NCBI GenBank assembly: GCA_945643635.1
Contig: CALZFC010000059.1
Location: 124,001-188,000 of the forward strand
Length of the DNA stretch: 64,000 nt
Source of the DNA: Allodiplogaster sudhausi
Taxonomy: Eukaryota; Nematoda; Chromadorea; Rhabditida; Diplogasteridae
Direction: 5' to 3'
Below, piece after piece: positions 28,168 to 41,100 of this stretch (positions within the stretch are counted from its first letter, which is position 1; every line of letters starts with the position of its first letter). The translations under genes and the position numbers were made by a program. The notes beneath the pieces were generated by a model, which ran no database searches, had not been told where the DNA came from, and saw only the letters and a list, made by a program, of their open reading frames with translations.

Positions 28168-31100
28168 CCCACTCTCTCTCCCTCTCGGAGCATTGAAAAG
28201 GCCAAATCGTCAAATTACAATAGTTTGATAGCGAATATTTGGATGAATTCCTCTTTGATTCTTACCTCTTTCTCAAGATCTGGTTGAGTCTCGGCACGCC
28301 GTTTTCTATGATGCAGAATGCCGAACTGCAGAATGCGAGTTTGGCGGCCTCCTTCTGTTGAAGCGAAAATGTTCTCAGCCACCTAAATAGGAAGTTAGAG
28401 CTAAAGGATTACAATCTTTAAACCATTTAAATAGTATCCAGAAGAAAACTTAAAAATGGTTAAATCACTGCTTGTATTTCTAGAAATATTTTAGAATAAA
28501 AAAGGCGGGAAAATCAATAATTTCTAAAATAAGAAAAGATTACTTGGCGCCGTCTTTTGGTTGCACGGGCCGCCGACTTCTGCTCGCGTTGCACGTCTTG
28601 CATGATCTCAGAACGATCTTCCTGCAGTTGAAGAATACGGTATACAAAGTAGACACACTCCTCATCTCTTTTTACCTTGTCTTTAAAACACTTTCTCAAG
28701 CGCTACTTCTCTCTCTCTCTCTCTCCCGCATTCCTATTTCTCTTACATCTCCTACTCTATCTATCTCTCTCTCTCCCTATCTCTCCCCCCTCCGTCATCT
28801 CTCTCTAACCTGATTCCGCATGAAAGTCTTGACATTGCCTGAGGGCCAAAGAGGAGCAGGCGCTGGCTCCTTCTGTCCTTGACATCCGAATGGCAATTGC
28901 CGTTGAACCTAGGAACCGTATCTAGAGTTTACTTTATTCGGTGAATGCAGCCGCTCAATGAATAATCGATTCCAGTCGTTAGACGACGAATTAAGAATCC
29001 CTTAATCTATTTTACAAAGTATATAAAGAGGAAAGCCTAAAATAGAAAATAAAATTGACATGGTCCGGGATGCATAAAAAAAACTGCTAACCATATAAGA
29101 CTGAAGAGCGATTCCACTTCTGACGAGATCGGAGAGTTGCCGACTGAGGATGTCGTTCGACGTGAACACGAGAACGGGAGCGGCTGCAACGACAACGTCC
29201 ATTTTATTTTTCATATTTAAATTAATGTTGTAAAATTCAAAACGTTGAAAAAAAGGCGTCAAAAATTAAATTAAAATTAAGGTTGACGATCTTTCCTTTC
29301 TGGACGACATTTTAAGATTTCAAAACAAACGTTTGCCGTCTGCGCCAGTTCGCTCTTTCGGCGGTAGCTTGCGAATCTCGTCCAGAATCGACGCGAAGAC
29401 TTCCCATTTTGGAGGAGCTTTAAAATCGAATTTATCACTTCAAATCAAAAATTATAATATTTTGTTTTCTTATATTTTTTAAGTAAAAGACAAGTTTTTG
29501 TAAGAAACGATCAATTGTTTAAACGCCACCAACGATTAAACTTCCCAGTCCCTTTCTGCTTGACCCAGCCAGCCAGAGACTCCACGTCACCAAAGAGCTT
29601 GGAAGCTGAAGATGACAGCAACCAACCACTGCAGTCATCACTACCCTGCAAGAGCGCAGATGTGGAAAATGAAGACTGTGAAGGCGAGAGTGGAAGAGAA
29701 AGAAAGAGAGAGGTAGCGAGAGTGGTACAGAGAAAGAGAGAGAAAGAGTAACACATAAATATGCAATCTTCAATGCAATAATTCTGATATACACTTTAGA
29801 ACATTCCTAGGCTCTCATAAAATTAATTTATCATACCGTGTAAGTAATGCATGTGACATCAGTTATTAATTAACTTCGTGTTAAAACATTTGTCTTAATG
29901 CAATCGCTATTTCGCATGCAATCAAATGAAATCCTCCATTCTCACCTGATTCTCCGCTCTCAAGACGTTCATTCTGCTGAGAAGTGTGCAGGCGTCCAAG
30001 TCTTCTGTCAATGAGAGAAGCTCGCGGAGATTTTCCAGATCCGTCAGTAACCTGGAAGAGATTATATACATTTTTTAATGAATAAGCGATAAAAACTATT
30101 ACTTAAAATGTTATCGCAATTTTTACTTACATTTTTATTATTAAAGCAATGTTTAACATTAAGTTTATTAGTAATTTTTAACATGATCTTTGCATCCGAT
30201 CTACCTCTTCTGCTTATCACTGGCGAAGCTTCTCCTCTCTGCGATCTGTCTTTCGAGTGCAGTTGGCGCGTAGGCCACGCCCACCATCGACTCCTCCTCA
30301 GCTTCCTCGCCACCCTCAATAAGGTACACCATATTGCAAAGAAAAAAACGCTCCAAGGAAATATAAACAACAAGAGAAACTCTAGTTATACAGAAAATGT
30401 TGTCTAGTTGGAAATATCCGCGAATAAATTAACAAGTATACTCAGTTAAACCAGTTTTGATCTACGCGACCAATATATACCTTAATTCATTTCAATTAAT
30501 AGGATTAGTAAAAATTAGTAAAAAAAAAGTCCAACCTGCTTCTTCTTCTTGGCGCTCAATACGGTTCCCTTGAGTTCGCGGCCGCACACCCTGAGAAGCT
30601 CAACGAGGGTAGCTTGGATACGACGGAGCACCGGCGGTAGATCAATGGACAACTCGGTCAGCGACGTCTGCAATTGTGTAAAAATGGAATTAATACATAT
30701 TTATCAATAATTGTTTTTATAATTTTCATATACGTCTAAAAAAAATTACTTGATTATCGCGGACGTGCTCAGTGCTTAAAATAAATATAAAAAAAACCTC
30801 AAATAAATTTTCCCAATCCGCCTAAACATCCAATTTGCAAGATCACTGGTTGGAAAAAAGCAAACCGGTGTCTTCTCGAAAGTTCTCTTGACGTCTGTGT
30901 CGAAGCGGGGAAGGAGTCGGACGCGCCTAAGATAGAGAATAATAGCTTTAGCTATAATAAAAGATACAATATAAAAATACGCAAGCACCATTGTATTATC
31001 ACACGCAGCAATGCATTGCTACACAACTCAGTGCAAGAGTAGAACTCAATCATCTATGTTAGCTCGAATAACAATATGTGAATAAACATGGGGGGGGACT

Positions 31101-33225
31101 AAACGCACAGCTACAAACAGGAATAAAGAAGAAAAGGAATATATTGGATTAAGTATTTGGGATATCATTTCCCGCCATCAGGCCAATCCACAACAACTAA
31201 GTAAGATATGAACTGACTTTACATAGAGACGAAAGACCAGTCGCTGGAGTTCACCCAGAGATGAGACGGCCGTTGGAATGTCAGAAAAAGCCTTTCAATA
31301 GGAAAAATTTTAGGATGCTCCATTCCTATGGTAGGTCAATCCAAAAACATACGGAGTGGGAAAAACCCACACTTTCCCCGCCACGCTCTCGCTCTCCACT
31401 GTGTATGACTCAATCTCTGCCAATCTCGCCCCCTTCCATCCTTTCTAATTCCCCCTTTCTCTTACTATCACATCTCTCCTCTCTTTCGCTCTCGCTTCAG
31501 CTACAAAAATACCTTTACAAATCCGTCCTTCTTTCGTTCGCGATACAGCCGAATAATGAAGGACTCTTGAAACCCGTTGAGAACCCTGAAGCAGTAGTGT
31601 CTACACGGGCATTCCAAGGTATTAGAAATATAAATAAATAAATAAATTTTATTTTATTTAAAAAAAATGAGAAGAAAAAACAGAACTGATGAGCTCGGTA
31701 TACAAGAATGCCAGCAATGTGCTGGGCTGGCACTCGGTCGCAGAGGAAGTCGACCATCAGAATGCGGGAAGTCACAAATTGCACGCCGCCTTCGAGATAG
31801 ATCGCCTCTCTTAATTATTGAGTTCAATTCCTTCTAGCCCCATCCAACAAAATAGGCAACAAGAAGAATCTGAAACAAAAGAGACGACCGTTCTCCAGCC
31901 AAGAGTATGGAAGTCATGTTTCTTTTTTTTTTTTTAATTATAGAACATCTATTATTAAAAAGTTCACTGTCTATGTTTATAATTTTATCTTTCGTCTTCG
32001 ACCTCTTCATATTTTCGACCTCTTCTTTCTCTGGCAGGATATTACCAAATAATTATTTTTATAATAATATTTCAATTTCTTAAAATATTTCAATTGTAAC
32101 AAAAAAAAGTATCTCGCACCGATCTTTGACAGAAACATCTGCATTGATGAGCTTGGGAGGAGAGTCGCCCTCTCTGCACGCTGCCTTCAGACGGGTTATG
32201 AAGTAGGCCTAGGAGGGAAGAAATAGATTCGTTCACATATTTTTTCTAGCTACAATGCCTACATATATTTAGATTGACTTTTTTTATATAGAATACTTTA
32301 TTCACTTTAGTGAAACGATGAATCACTGTACCGTTAGCGGCAATCACATTGAACCAAAATAATAATAACAATAAATCTACTTAAGGAACTTCAAACTAGG
32401 CGTTTAATTTTAAATTTGTTTTTTTGAGAATTAAAAAGTGAAAGAATAATAAATATACTAAACCTCATCCAGCGGAGACGTGTTTAGCACGAAGACAAGA
32501 AGCTTCTGATCAGAGTACAGCAAGAGATGGTTGAGGAAGAGACGTTCGAGTCCCAAACCACTAAAAGAGTACTTCCGCAAATAGTTACAATATAAGACAA
32601 TTCAAAATGTATAAGTATATCCCCAACCGACTGCAAATGATGAAAATTATGCAAGTGCTAAACCTTTTTTTCAGTTCCCGCCATCAGTTAAATATGCAAT
32701 GTATCATGTGCCTTGAAAGAGCCAACCAACCGAGCAGTGAGAAAGATGACATCCTCATCCATCGTATCCAGCATGACACTCTGTTCGTATTCGAGGATCT
32801 CGAACTGGAATGGAAGAAGAAGAACCTTTCGATTATATATTGATGAATTAGCCACATATATCTCCATTTTAATATAGAAAACTAAAAAAAAAGAAATCAA
32901 CCACACATTAACATACTTCGCCAGTAGCAACATCGGTCGCGAACTCCTCGACATCTTCATCGGAAGATGCTACCTTCAATGAACCAATATCAATATTTAA
33001 AAAGATCTTTATAAAAACAAAAAAGGGACCATGGTAATCTTTTATAATTTGACATAGTTCTAATCTTTGGAGCCAAAAAATTGCTATCACTGCTAAAATT
33101 TAATTTAATGCTCACATTAGTTCTAGGAGTACCTCTTCTTTAACTTCTTCTCTTTCCACCGCAATACGGCTGTTTCGCGCACGACTTGTGGACGGAGCCT
33201 CCTCACTGTTCTTGTCGTCCTCCAT
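14298..33225 (-). CDS. xpf-1: XPF/ERCC4 structure-specific DNA-repair endonuclease
   Basis: XPF with ERCC1 makes the 5' incision in nucleotide-excision repair and cuts crosslinks and recombination flaps in the nucleus. The start [11 protein letters not shown] is at 33225 and the stop at 14298-14300. About 28 exons are collinear with XPF. The inactive helicase-like domain includes [21 protein letters not shown] (about 32740-32810) and [20 protein letters not shown] (about 31700-31790). The middle region runs from 31.6 to 28.27 kb. After an 8.4 kb intron come [11 protein letters not shown] (19640-19780), [18 protein letters not shown] (about 19440-19510), [18 protein letters not shown] (about 17520-17590) and [12 protein letters not shown] (about 16400). 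The nuclease motif [19 protein letters not shown] is at about 15930-16025, followed by [14 protein letters not shown] sequence near 15440. The C-terminal helix-hairpin-helix ends [15 protein letters not shown]. The nuclease acidic residues and ERK triad are intact. Several introns hold large GA/CT blocks. The gene symbol is by orthology inference. Confidence 0.93.
18039..18186. repeat. (CT)n microsatellite in XPF intron
   Basis: CT dinucleotide tract with periodic TTT interruptions inside the XPF intron between the exons near 17.6 and 19.44 kb. Confidence 0.93.
18657..18715. repeat. (GA)n microsatellite in XPF intron
   Basis: Uninterrupted GA runs about 470 bp from the CT block at 18039. The two are complementary and could pair within the XPF pre-mRNA. 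Confidence 0.9.
19790..25080. other. Large XPF intron, left part; no independent gene supported
   Basis: About 5.3 kb between an XPF acceptor and the nested INO1 gene. It contains GA/CT tracts (20785-20905, 21670-21710, 22092-22145, 22342-22380, 22825-22950, 23013-23052, 23910-24027, 24195-24225) and an AT-rich stretch at 23270-23800. A direct duplication of about 25 bp (tttcctccccgtcgtcccta, twice) occurs at 24359-24406. Open frames here are low-complexity or lack splice support. Confidence 0.6.
25089..27682 (+). CDS. inos-1: Myo-inositol-1-phosphate synthase (inositol-3-phosphate synthase)
   Basis: The enzyme converts glucose-6-phosphate to myo-inositol-3-phosphate using NAD, the first step of inositol and phosphoinositide synthesis, in the cytosol. 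Nine exons join in frame: 25089-25130, 25326-25454, 25590-25711, 25829-26027, 26126-26324, 26397-26877, 26974-27067, 27161-27410 and 27507-27682, giving 563 aa. The NAD-binding Rossmann motif [14 protein letters not shown] is in exon 3. Exon 4 has [13 protein letters not shown]. Exon 6 carries [11 protein letters not shown] and [12 protein letters not shown], and exons 6-7 carry [12 protein letters not shown] and the [20 protein letters not shown] segment, all family hallmarks including the catalytic lysines. Coding exons are GC-rich compared with their introns. The gene lies wholly inside an XPF intron on the opposite strand. One acceptor is the weak ctttaag (exon 7). The gene symbol is by orthology inference. 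Confidence 0.96.
28127..28165. repeat. (CT)n microsatellite between INO1 and the next XPF exon
   Basis: CT tract in the roughly 580-bp gap between the INO1 stop and the XPF donor at 28266. The rest of the gap shows no gene. Confidence 0.9.
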
Positions 33226-33673
33226 TCCTTACAATCTCCTCTTCTACCGTATTCCAGGGACCACCGATTGCTGTTCAATTGGACAAAGGTAACAAACCTG
33301 GTAATTTCTCACCATATTTTCAACGCTTTTTTCAATCGCATTCATGATTTATTTGAGCTAGTTAAGATTATATTATGCCAGAACGATTATACAGTAAAAA
33401 AAATTGAACGAATAAACACTAAACTAAATCGTCTAGTACAAGAAGTATAAGACCAGCTTAGTTTACAGCACAAACGCCACCGTATTCCACTCGGACCACA
33501 GTACATCGTAACCATTACCTGACTTCTATTAATGGCATTGTAATGTGTCGCAGTAACTAACATTGTGCTAATAAGGACATACATATTTACAAGTCTGCGA
33601 GACTCATACAATACAATGAACAAAATACGGCATACCAAAAAATGCAATTCCAATGTAAAGGTAGAATGATCTT

Positions 33674-36168
33674 TTATTTCTTCGTCAGTAGAGCAACGCC
33701 ACAGTAGGAACGAGCTTGCGGCATGAGAACCTGAATGAAAATTAAATTATATTTTATGGCTTATAATAATTACTCTGTTCATACAAGTAATATCGAAATT
33801 TCTTAAATAATTTTTTTCTAATAAAATAATAAACATCAAACCGGCAGCTCGGTCCAGTTCGGTTCTCTTGAATCGGTGATGAGTGTCTCGATGGAGTCGA
33901 GATTCGCCTGGCCATCATCTCCGCCGAGTGCAAGGACGGTCGTGTCGGCCAGAGCAACGACACTCGCGTTGCGTCTCAACACATACGACAGGGGGAAAAA
34001 GGGTACTATCGATTTGACAAACCCACCCTGATTTTGGGCCTTCCCAAAGCCCTACCCCACCATGTTTTTGAGTAACATTTAGGCAGAAACAACAAACCCA
34101 CCCTGGTTTGCGGGCCTAATACCTCCTTCCCCACCCTAATTTTCTGGATCCTCGATAGGTGGTTTCTATTCCCTGATACGACTGGAGGCATCAACAGAAT
34201 TTCAAGAAAACTAGGAAAGCTTAGAAATAACCGAAACGTTCACGTTCACTTTCAATTAGCAATGGCATTTTTACAGCAACGTATTCAGAGAAGTTTCAAA
34301 CGTGTTTCTACAGGTCAATTTTATATGGAAATAAAGTAAAATAACAAAAGAAATAAGACAAAAATCATACCTGTTAGAGCTCATCTCTGGCAGTCTCTCC
34401 CATCCATATTCGCCTGTATCCGCGGAGCCATGGCCAAGGTGGAGGACCTCAAAGAGTTTCGTTTATTTTATATTTATATTATAAGTGTAAAGGCTAAGGG
34501 CACAAAAGCAAAGCCATTTCTGCCCGGGCGTATTTCACATTTGCAAGCTATATAAAACCACAGACACTTAATATTCCCTATTCATATTGGAAATATAAAT
34601 TTAATAAGATATTAAAATATTGAAGTGAATAAGAATCAAGCATAACCAAAGTAAATTTGAAATGAACAAAAAAAGGTCGATAAAAATTAAAATCCTGAAA
34701 AAAAACAAGAAAAAACAAACTTCAACTGAGCTCCTCACAACAGGCCCGTCATGGCCGCCAATCGCAATTAGCGCCTCTCCACTATCACCCACTACCGTAA
34801 TCGCCGCACCAGACCGAACCTAAAATCAAGCGAGATTAAATCATATCAGTGTAACGGCTAATTAGATTTGCTTATCAACTAATGATTTAATAAATAGCCA
34901 AGGGGAATATACTGAAATCGTAATTTTAAAAAAATAAAAAAAATTTCAAAAAAAAGCAATATAAAAGAAAGGAAATAACATGCCTGTCTCAGGCAAGGTC
35001 CAAAGCGCCAACGATTAGCGCGAGCATCAAAGATCTCTACCTTAAAACAATCTTATCTTCTGTGGGAGCACATATCCAAGAAATGCAGTGATTTTGGAAA
35101 TCTATTTTAATTATATTGTAGCCTAATAAAATAGGTGCAAACGATACTCATGTAAGCTTTGCGCAAAAAAAATTTTGGTCTAATATTTCATTCTTTTGGA
35201 ACATTCTACAACCCATGGTTTTCCATAACTCGGATACAATTTCGACTCTATAAAACTAACAGTTTGATTATCTCCCAATATTCATGTCACTAGACTAAAA
35301 TAAAAATATAAATAATTAATAATAACAACGAAGATAATAATAATAATAATTAGAGATGTCAACGAACTGTGCCGAGACATTGGCGAGAGTATCCATCATA
35401 TCCGCCCACTGCATACACACTGTCGCGCACAGCAGCAACAGCTACGCTCGATCTGAAGAATACATTTTTATTTCTTTTCATTCTTTAAAGACATATCTTC
35501 TATCGAGACTCTTCGACTGACAATTAAGAAAAAAAACTAGTTGCTTCGTCAGTGGGCCATTGTTCAGCGAAGATAATGAATTAATATTTCATATACTTCT
35601 TCAGAACTCCAAAAAAATTTAATAAAATGTTTAGAAAAAAATCTACCTTCTCACAGCCATAGAGGGAATCGCCTGCCACTTACCTAAAGCGAAAGGCATC
35701 TCAGTTTGCATTTGACATTCGCATTTTAATCATACTCACCATCTAATTCCGCTCTCTCTCCTTCCGAACACACACACACTCTCTCTCTCTCCTTCCTCTC
35801 TCACGCTCTCTATCTCATGTCCTCTCTCCTCCATCTCGCTCTCTCTCACTCTATCTCCCTGCCGCTCTCCCTCACTCCCCCTCCTCTCTCTCTCTCTCTC
35901 TATCTCAACTTCATCTCTCATTTAATTTCTGCTCCAACTCAAAGTCCCTCCCTCGCTCTCTGATCTCCTCTTTTCTCCCTCCCTCTGTCTAATTTCCTAT
36001 CTCTCTCATGTCCTCTCTCCTCCTCGCTCTCTCTCACTCTATCTCCTTGCCGTTCTCTCTCTCTCTCTCACACTCCCCCTTCTAATTTCATCTCTCCTCC
36101 CTCTCTCTCATTTCCTTTCTCTTCCCCCACACATTCCCTTTTTTCTCCCTCCCTCCCTCTGTCTCCAA

Positions 36169-36201
<33 letters not shown>

Positions 36202-38069
36202 ATTCTCTCTCTCTCTCTGCTTCAAACCTGCTCGTGGGTCGTATTGTTCTGCACTTGATAGCCCGGTGCTTCCGTCGAAGCCGCCGACTGCCATCACCAA
36301 GTTCCTCTCTGCGAGCACGGCGACCTACAAATCGAACCACATATAAAGCTTATAATAATTAATTTTTTTTAATAAGCTTTACAACATAACTAAGACAATA
36401 TTTTTTTTATTTAAAATAAATGAAAGTTTTTTTTTGAAAAAAATAAATTTGCAACTGAATGAGTTAAAAAAAAACCCAGTGAAAATAAAATACGTCTACA
36501 CTTACACCAAGCGTACTCCTTCGCTGTTCCATTGGCACTCCTGCCTGCCACAGATCCCGTTCAGCATCATAGCTAAAGAGGGGGGAAAAACTCATTCTTT
36601 TTCTCGAATAGCGACTTATTCAACAAGCACTGAATTTACCGTACTTACTAATATACAACTCTAATTTATTCGCAAGTTTTTTTTTGAAAATGGAGGATTG
36701 ATATGGGGAGATTCCGAAAACAATTAGAAAAAAACATGGTAACTAATAACAACAAATAACGAATGAAAACAAATAAATAGCACTGACATGTCGACCGTGC
36801 GAACACGGGCCGATCCATTGAATCCTCCGACAACGTAGACGAGATCTCCAAGGGAAGCCACTCCGCAGCGGCAGCGACGTTGCGGGAGAGGAGCCACTAC
36901 ACTTTTACAACTCATCAGTCTCTTTATAACTCAAAAAGCCATTCCTATGGCCATAAATTACTTGCATACAAAAATAATAATGGTCTATGACGAATTGAAA
37001 AAAGTTCTCATAATCTGAAACAATTTTGAGTTACTGTAGATAAAGTAATAGTATAGTAAAAGAGAAACAATTTTTTTCATATAAAACATGAGCAAAATAA
37101 TTTATAATTGGGGAAAAAGGAACGCTGACACTGCGTCCACTTTTGGTTGTCGAGATCGAAAGTCTCGACATTGAAGACGGCTTTCGGAGCTTGGCCTCCA
37201 ATCAGCATAACCAACTGAAAACTTTTGTACGTTAATTGAGAACCATGTGCATAAATACTGTTTAACACAGTAACAAAAAGCACCGAATCTTCTTCTTTTT
37301 TTTTAATCTAGAGTAAGCACCAAATATTCATAATTTTTTATGACAATACAGCTTTTTAATCTTGTGTAATTACGTAATTTTAAATATTTTTCTATGACAA
37401 GATCTAAAAAGCATGCCGTTATCAATTGACCTTGGACAACGGGACAGGAAGTCTTGGCTTGGTCCAACGCTGAGCTACAGTACCAAGACTGGAGAGTCGT
37501 TCAGCCAATGCACCCATTGCATTCGTGGCAGAGCTGGATGACTGCAGATGGCCCTTGCGTCTCTTCATCTCATACTTGAAGGCAGCTAGCAGGAGATCCT
37601 ACACAAGAAAGGGTTGCCATTTGCCATTAACATCAGAGTTAATACGGTGCCGTTTATTTAAAGTAGACACCCTGGTTCTGGGTGTACCCGGAGCTATAAC
37701 CCACCCATATTATGAAAAACAAATTCAGTTTATACCCTTTCACCTTGATTTCCGGATCACAAGCCCCTTCAAATCCTGTTTTTTTCAATCAGTTGATAAT
37801 TTCATTAATTCCTCCGTAATCACGCTTGTTAATGAGATCAAGAGATAGCAGTGCTCACTTTACACTTCTCGTCTGTCATGAGCAACGGCTCTTCGCTCAC
37901 GGTGTGCAGGAGGTAGTCATCTGGCAGGAGAGGAAGACGAACTTCTGCCAGGAGTCTGTAATACATATTTGTCATTCCGTCTTTTCTTTCAACAGATGAA
38001 TAATAACATGCTAAATATTATAAATATGACAAAAGAAAACAAAGGTTACTGTGGTTAGTTTACTTAAAA

Positions 38070-38121
<52 letters not shown>

Positions 38122-41100
38122 TAGCTGATTGTGAATAAAAGAACGCATTTAAAATATAGATCATTCTTAATAACTTATTATGAACGAACTGAAAGCCAAA
38201 TAATTTGAGCTTTAAGAAAACAAATGTCTTGAACCTAGAAAGAACAACAAACCTCGGGAGCGCCTCTTTGCGCACCAGCGGATCGTGCTTGACCCAGTTG
38301 ACCACTGCTTCATAGACGTGTTGCTCTCCTTTGGTAGTCAGGCGGTCATCGGAGATGAGTGTGATGAAGGAAGCTTCGTCCAGTTGCATTAACTCGTCAC
38401 AGTTGACCAATTCTCTGCAAACATTTCACATTTTTCTAATTCCACACTTAGAAATCATAAAAATCTGATATTTCTCGCAAAGATAAAAAGAAAAGTTTTG
38501 GGTGACAACAAAAACAATCATATAACAAAATGATAAAATAATTTTCTAAACCTAAAATGTTGCTGGCAGAAGACTTTGGCCGAATGCGCGAGTTGAGTGC
38601 AGGAATGAAGCTGCGCAAAGGATGAGATGCCTAAGCAGTTCGACGTGTCCAATTGTTCCAACAAATATCTGAAAGGACAAAAATGTTTATTTCGAGTTGT
38701 GCACTAAAAGAACTAGTAATAACTCTAAATCAGAAACTGGTTCGCTTTTATAACGATATATACAATAATTATTTTTTAAAGAGTATATAGACTTTTTTTG
38801 AAGAAGTGCATCTATTGAGTGGACAATTTTGTATAGTGGAAATATCTTTGTATATTGCGTATAGTAGAAATACTATAAAAATAAAGGATAAAAAACAATA
38901 ATCATACCTTGAACATGCGTCTCTAGCACAACCCAATGCGAGTAGGCCAGCAGTTACAAGAAGTGCCTGGAAATGTCAGAGTAAGATTTTAAAAAAGGCA
39001 TTTCCGCTAACAAGGCAAAAAACTGAAATTGAATGCTTTCTAAATTTAAAGAAGAAGAAGAAATGTCGACCAACTAATGGACCAAGGAAAAAAATCAAAA
39101 GGTTAATTTCCTGATGATTTAATTAATGTATGCTAATCGGTTGTCCATTACCTGTACGTTATGCTCGTCCATCTCGAGATTCCCCGTGTACATGTAATCG
39201 ATAAGTGCTGCCAGGGCGGGCCCGTCAATATCCTACAACGAAAATGATTGGCATCGCCATTCCATCCATTACAGTACGCTTTTGTAATTGAAAAAGAAAG
39301 AAACTAACTGACAAATACTATTCTACTATTTGACAGTATTCTTTCCCTAACTAACTGCAAATATTCAAACTACTACATTGCCTGCCTTTTCCCCAACCAA
39401 CGATTTCACAAGCGGCAAACTGTCATTTGTCCATTAAGACAATTGTAAAAAAAAAACTACAAGAAATAGAATTTCTACCATAAATAATAGAGAAAGTAGA
39501 GTAAATATATTGTTGATGACCTTCATCTCGATGACTCGCATGAGCGTCTCTCGCATGCTACTCGTGAACATGGCGCGGAAGTACGCGGACGACGCGGCAA
39601 GCACGACGCGGTGCGCGTGGATACTCATCTGTCAATGTTACAATTCTCTTTGTAGTCTAACTATTAAGAAGTTTACAACTATCAGTGCTGAAATAGTGCC
39701 TACCTCTCGACTTGGGCCGGGGGTTACAAACGGCCAAATGGCCTGCCCGGGAGTTAAATAGAGAAATAAGTACGGGGAAAGACAGGATTGGTCAGACCTA
39801 TTTCAGCGCTGAGTAGTATCCATATATCATTTCGTCCGTAATGCCTAATACTGCGCCAGAACGTTGTGCTTTAATTATAATTACATCCAGAAGAAGAAGT
39901 AGTCATTCTTAAGCAGACTTGGCGAAAAAAATAAATGTAATATCAATATTACAGTAAGAAAAAGAAGCTTACTGTAAAGAAAAGCAATTCAAATGTACCT
40001 TGGTCTCATAGTCGCTCTCGGTGCGCGCGTCCTCTGGTGTATCCGTGGCGCCGCTTGACAACGACCCGGCACATATCAATTCTACGTCGCAGAGCGCTTC
40101 CGATCTAGAAAGATATAGGGATTAGATTAGTGAAATAAAGCACATCGAATTCAGGAAAGCCTTGTCATGCCAGAAGAAGAGTAAATAAAAGGAATAACTC
40201 ACAAGGGAACCATCTGAAGATAAGTTGGAGGATTTTGATCTCACCTGTCCAGATCGATTGGCACGGTCAAGAAATGATGTCAACTATTTTTACTTTTTCC
40301 TTAATGGCCTCCGGCGATTTTATATTAATTTTTAAAATTTGCATAAATCGCAGATGTGGGGTGCTGATCGTTGTTTTGCCATTGTCAACGACCCGCTTGA
40401 GAAACAAAATGTGAACGGCGTGGCGCAGTTGGTTGCGCGCTCGCTCGTAGTTTTGAGTGTCGCAGGTTCAAATCCAGTTTGGAGCAGATGTTTTGCTATA
40501 ATTTGGAAATTCAATTTTGGCATAGTACATATGTACATAAAAAATTTTAAGGAGTGCGCGTTTGTACTTTAAAAATTTTTCATATTTTTCTTCTCGTATT
40601 GGGCAATAGGTGTTACAATGCGATCACTTCACCATGTCTGCAAATCCACCAGCGGTTGTTCGTCTTCTGCTGGAAAGATTTGGCGTCTCTGATACATCAG
40701 CAGAATTCACTCGAGAGGACCATAAACTTGCACAGTCTTTCACCCTGATCCTCGAAGCTGCTGAACTCAACTCGCTGCTGTTTGATGTGAATGAGACCCC
40801 TCTCTTGCAAGAAGAAGGAGAGGACCACGACTGGGACCCGGATGAGGAAATTGACATTGAAACAGAAAAACCACCCCCTGCCGACGAAGAAGTCTCATTT
40901 TTGGGAAAGCAAGTCTCCAAGCTGCAAGTATGTTCTATTCATCCGTCTGCCTTGAAATTAATTAGCTTTTTGGGATCAATTACAGGTAATCAATGCTATA
41001 CAGTATTATCGCGAAACAGCGAAGGGCACGAGGTCACTTCCTGCAATGACAAATCGCTTCAGCTTCATAAAGGATATGAATGCATTGACCAAATTGCGAG

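Noticed and set aside
33226..33673. KLHL and XPF as a nematode operon (same strand, 448 bp apart)
   Set aside because: The spacing is larger than typical trans-spliced operons and no trans-splice or outron signal could be established from sequence alone.
40414..40486. Functional tRNA gene (possible GTA anticodon)
   Set aside because: A and B boxes are good but the anticodon and T stems have mismatches and no acceptor stem closes. It also has a mirror partner in the same transposon.
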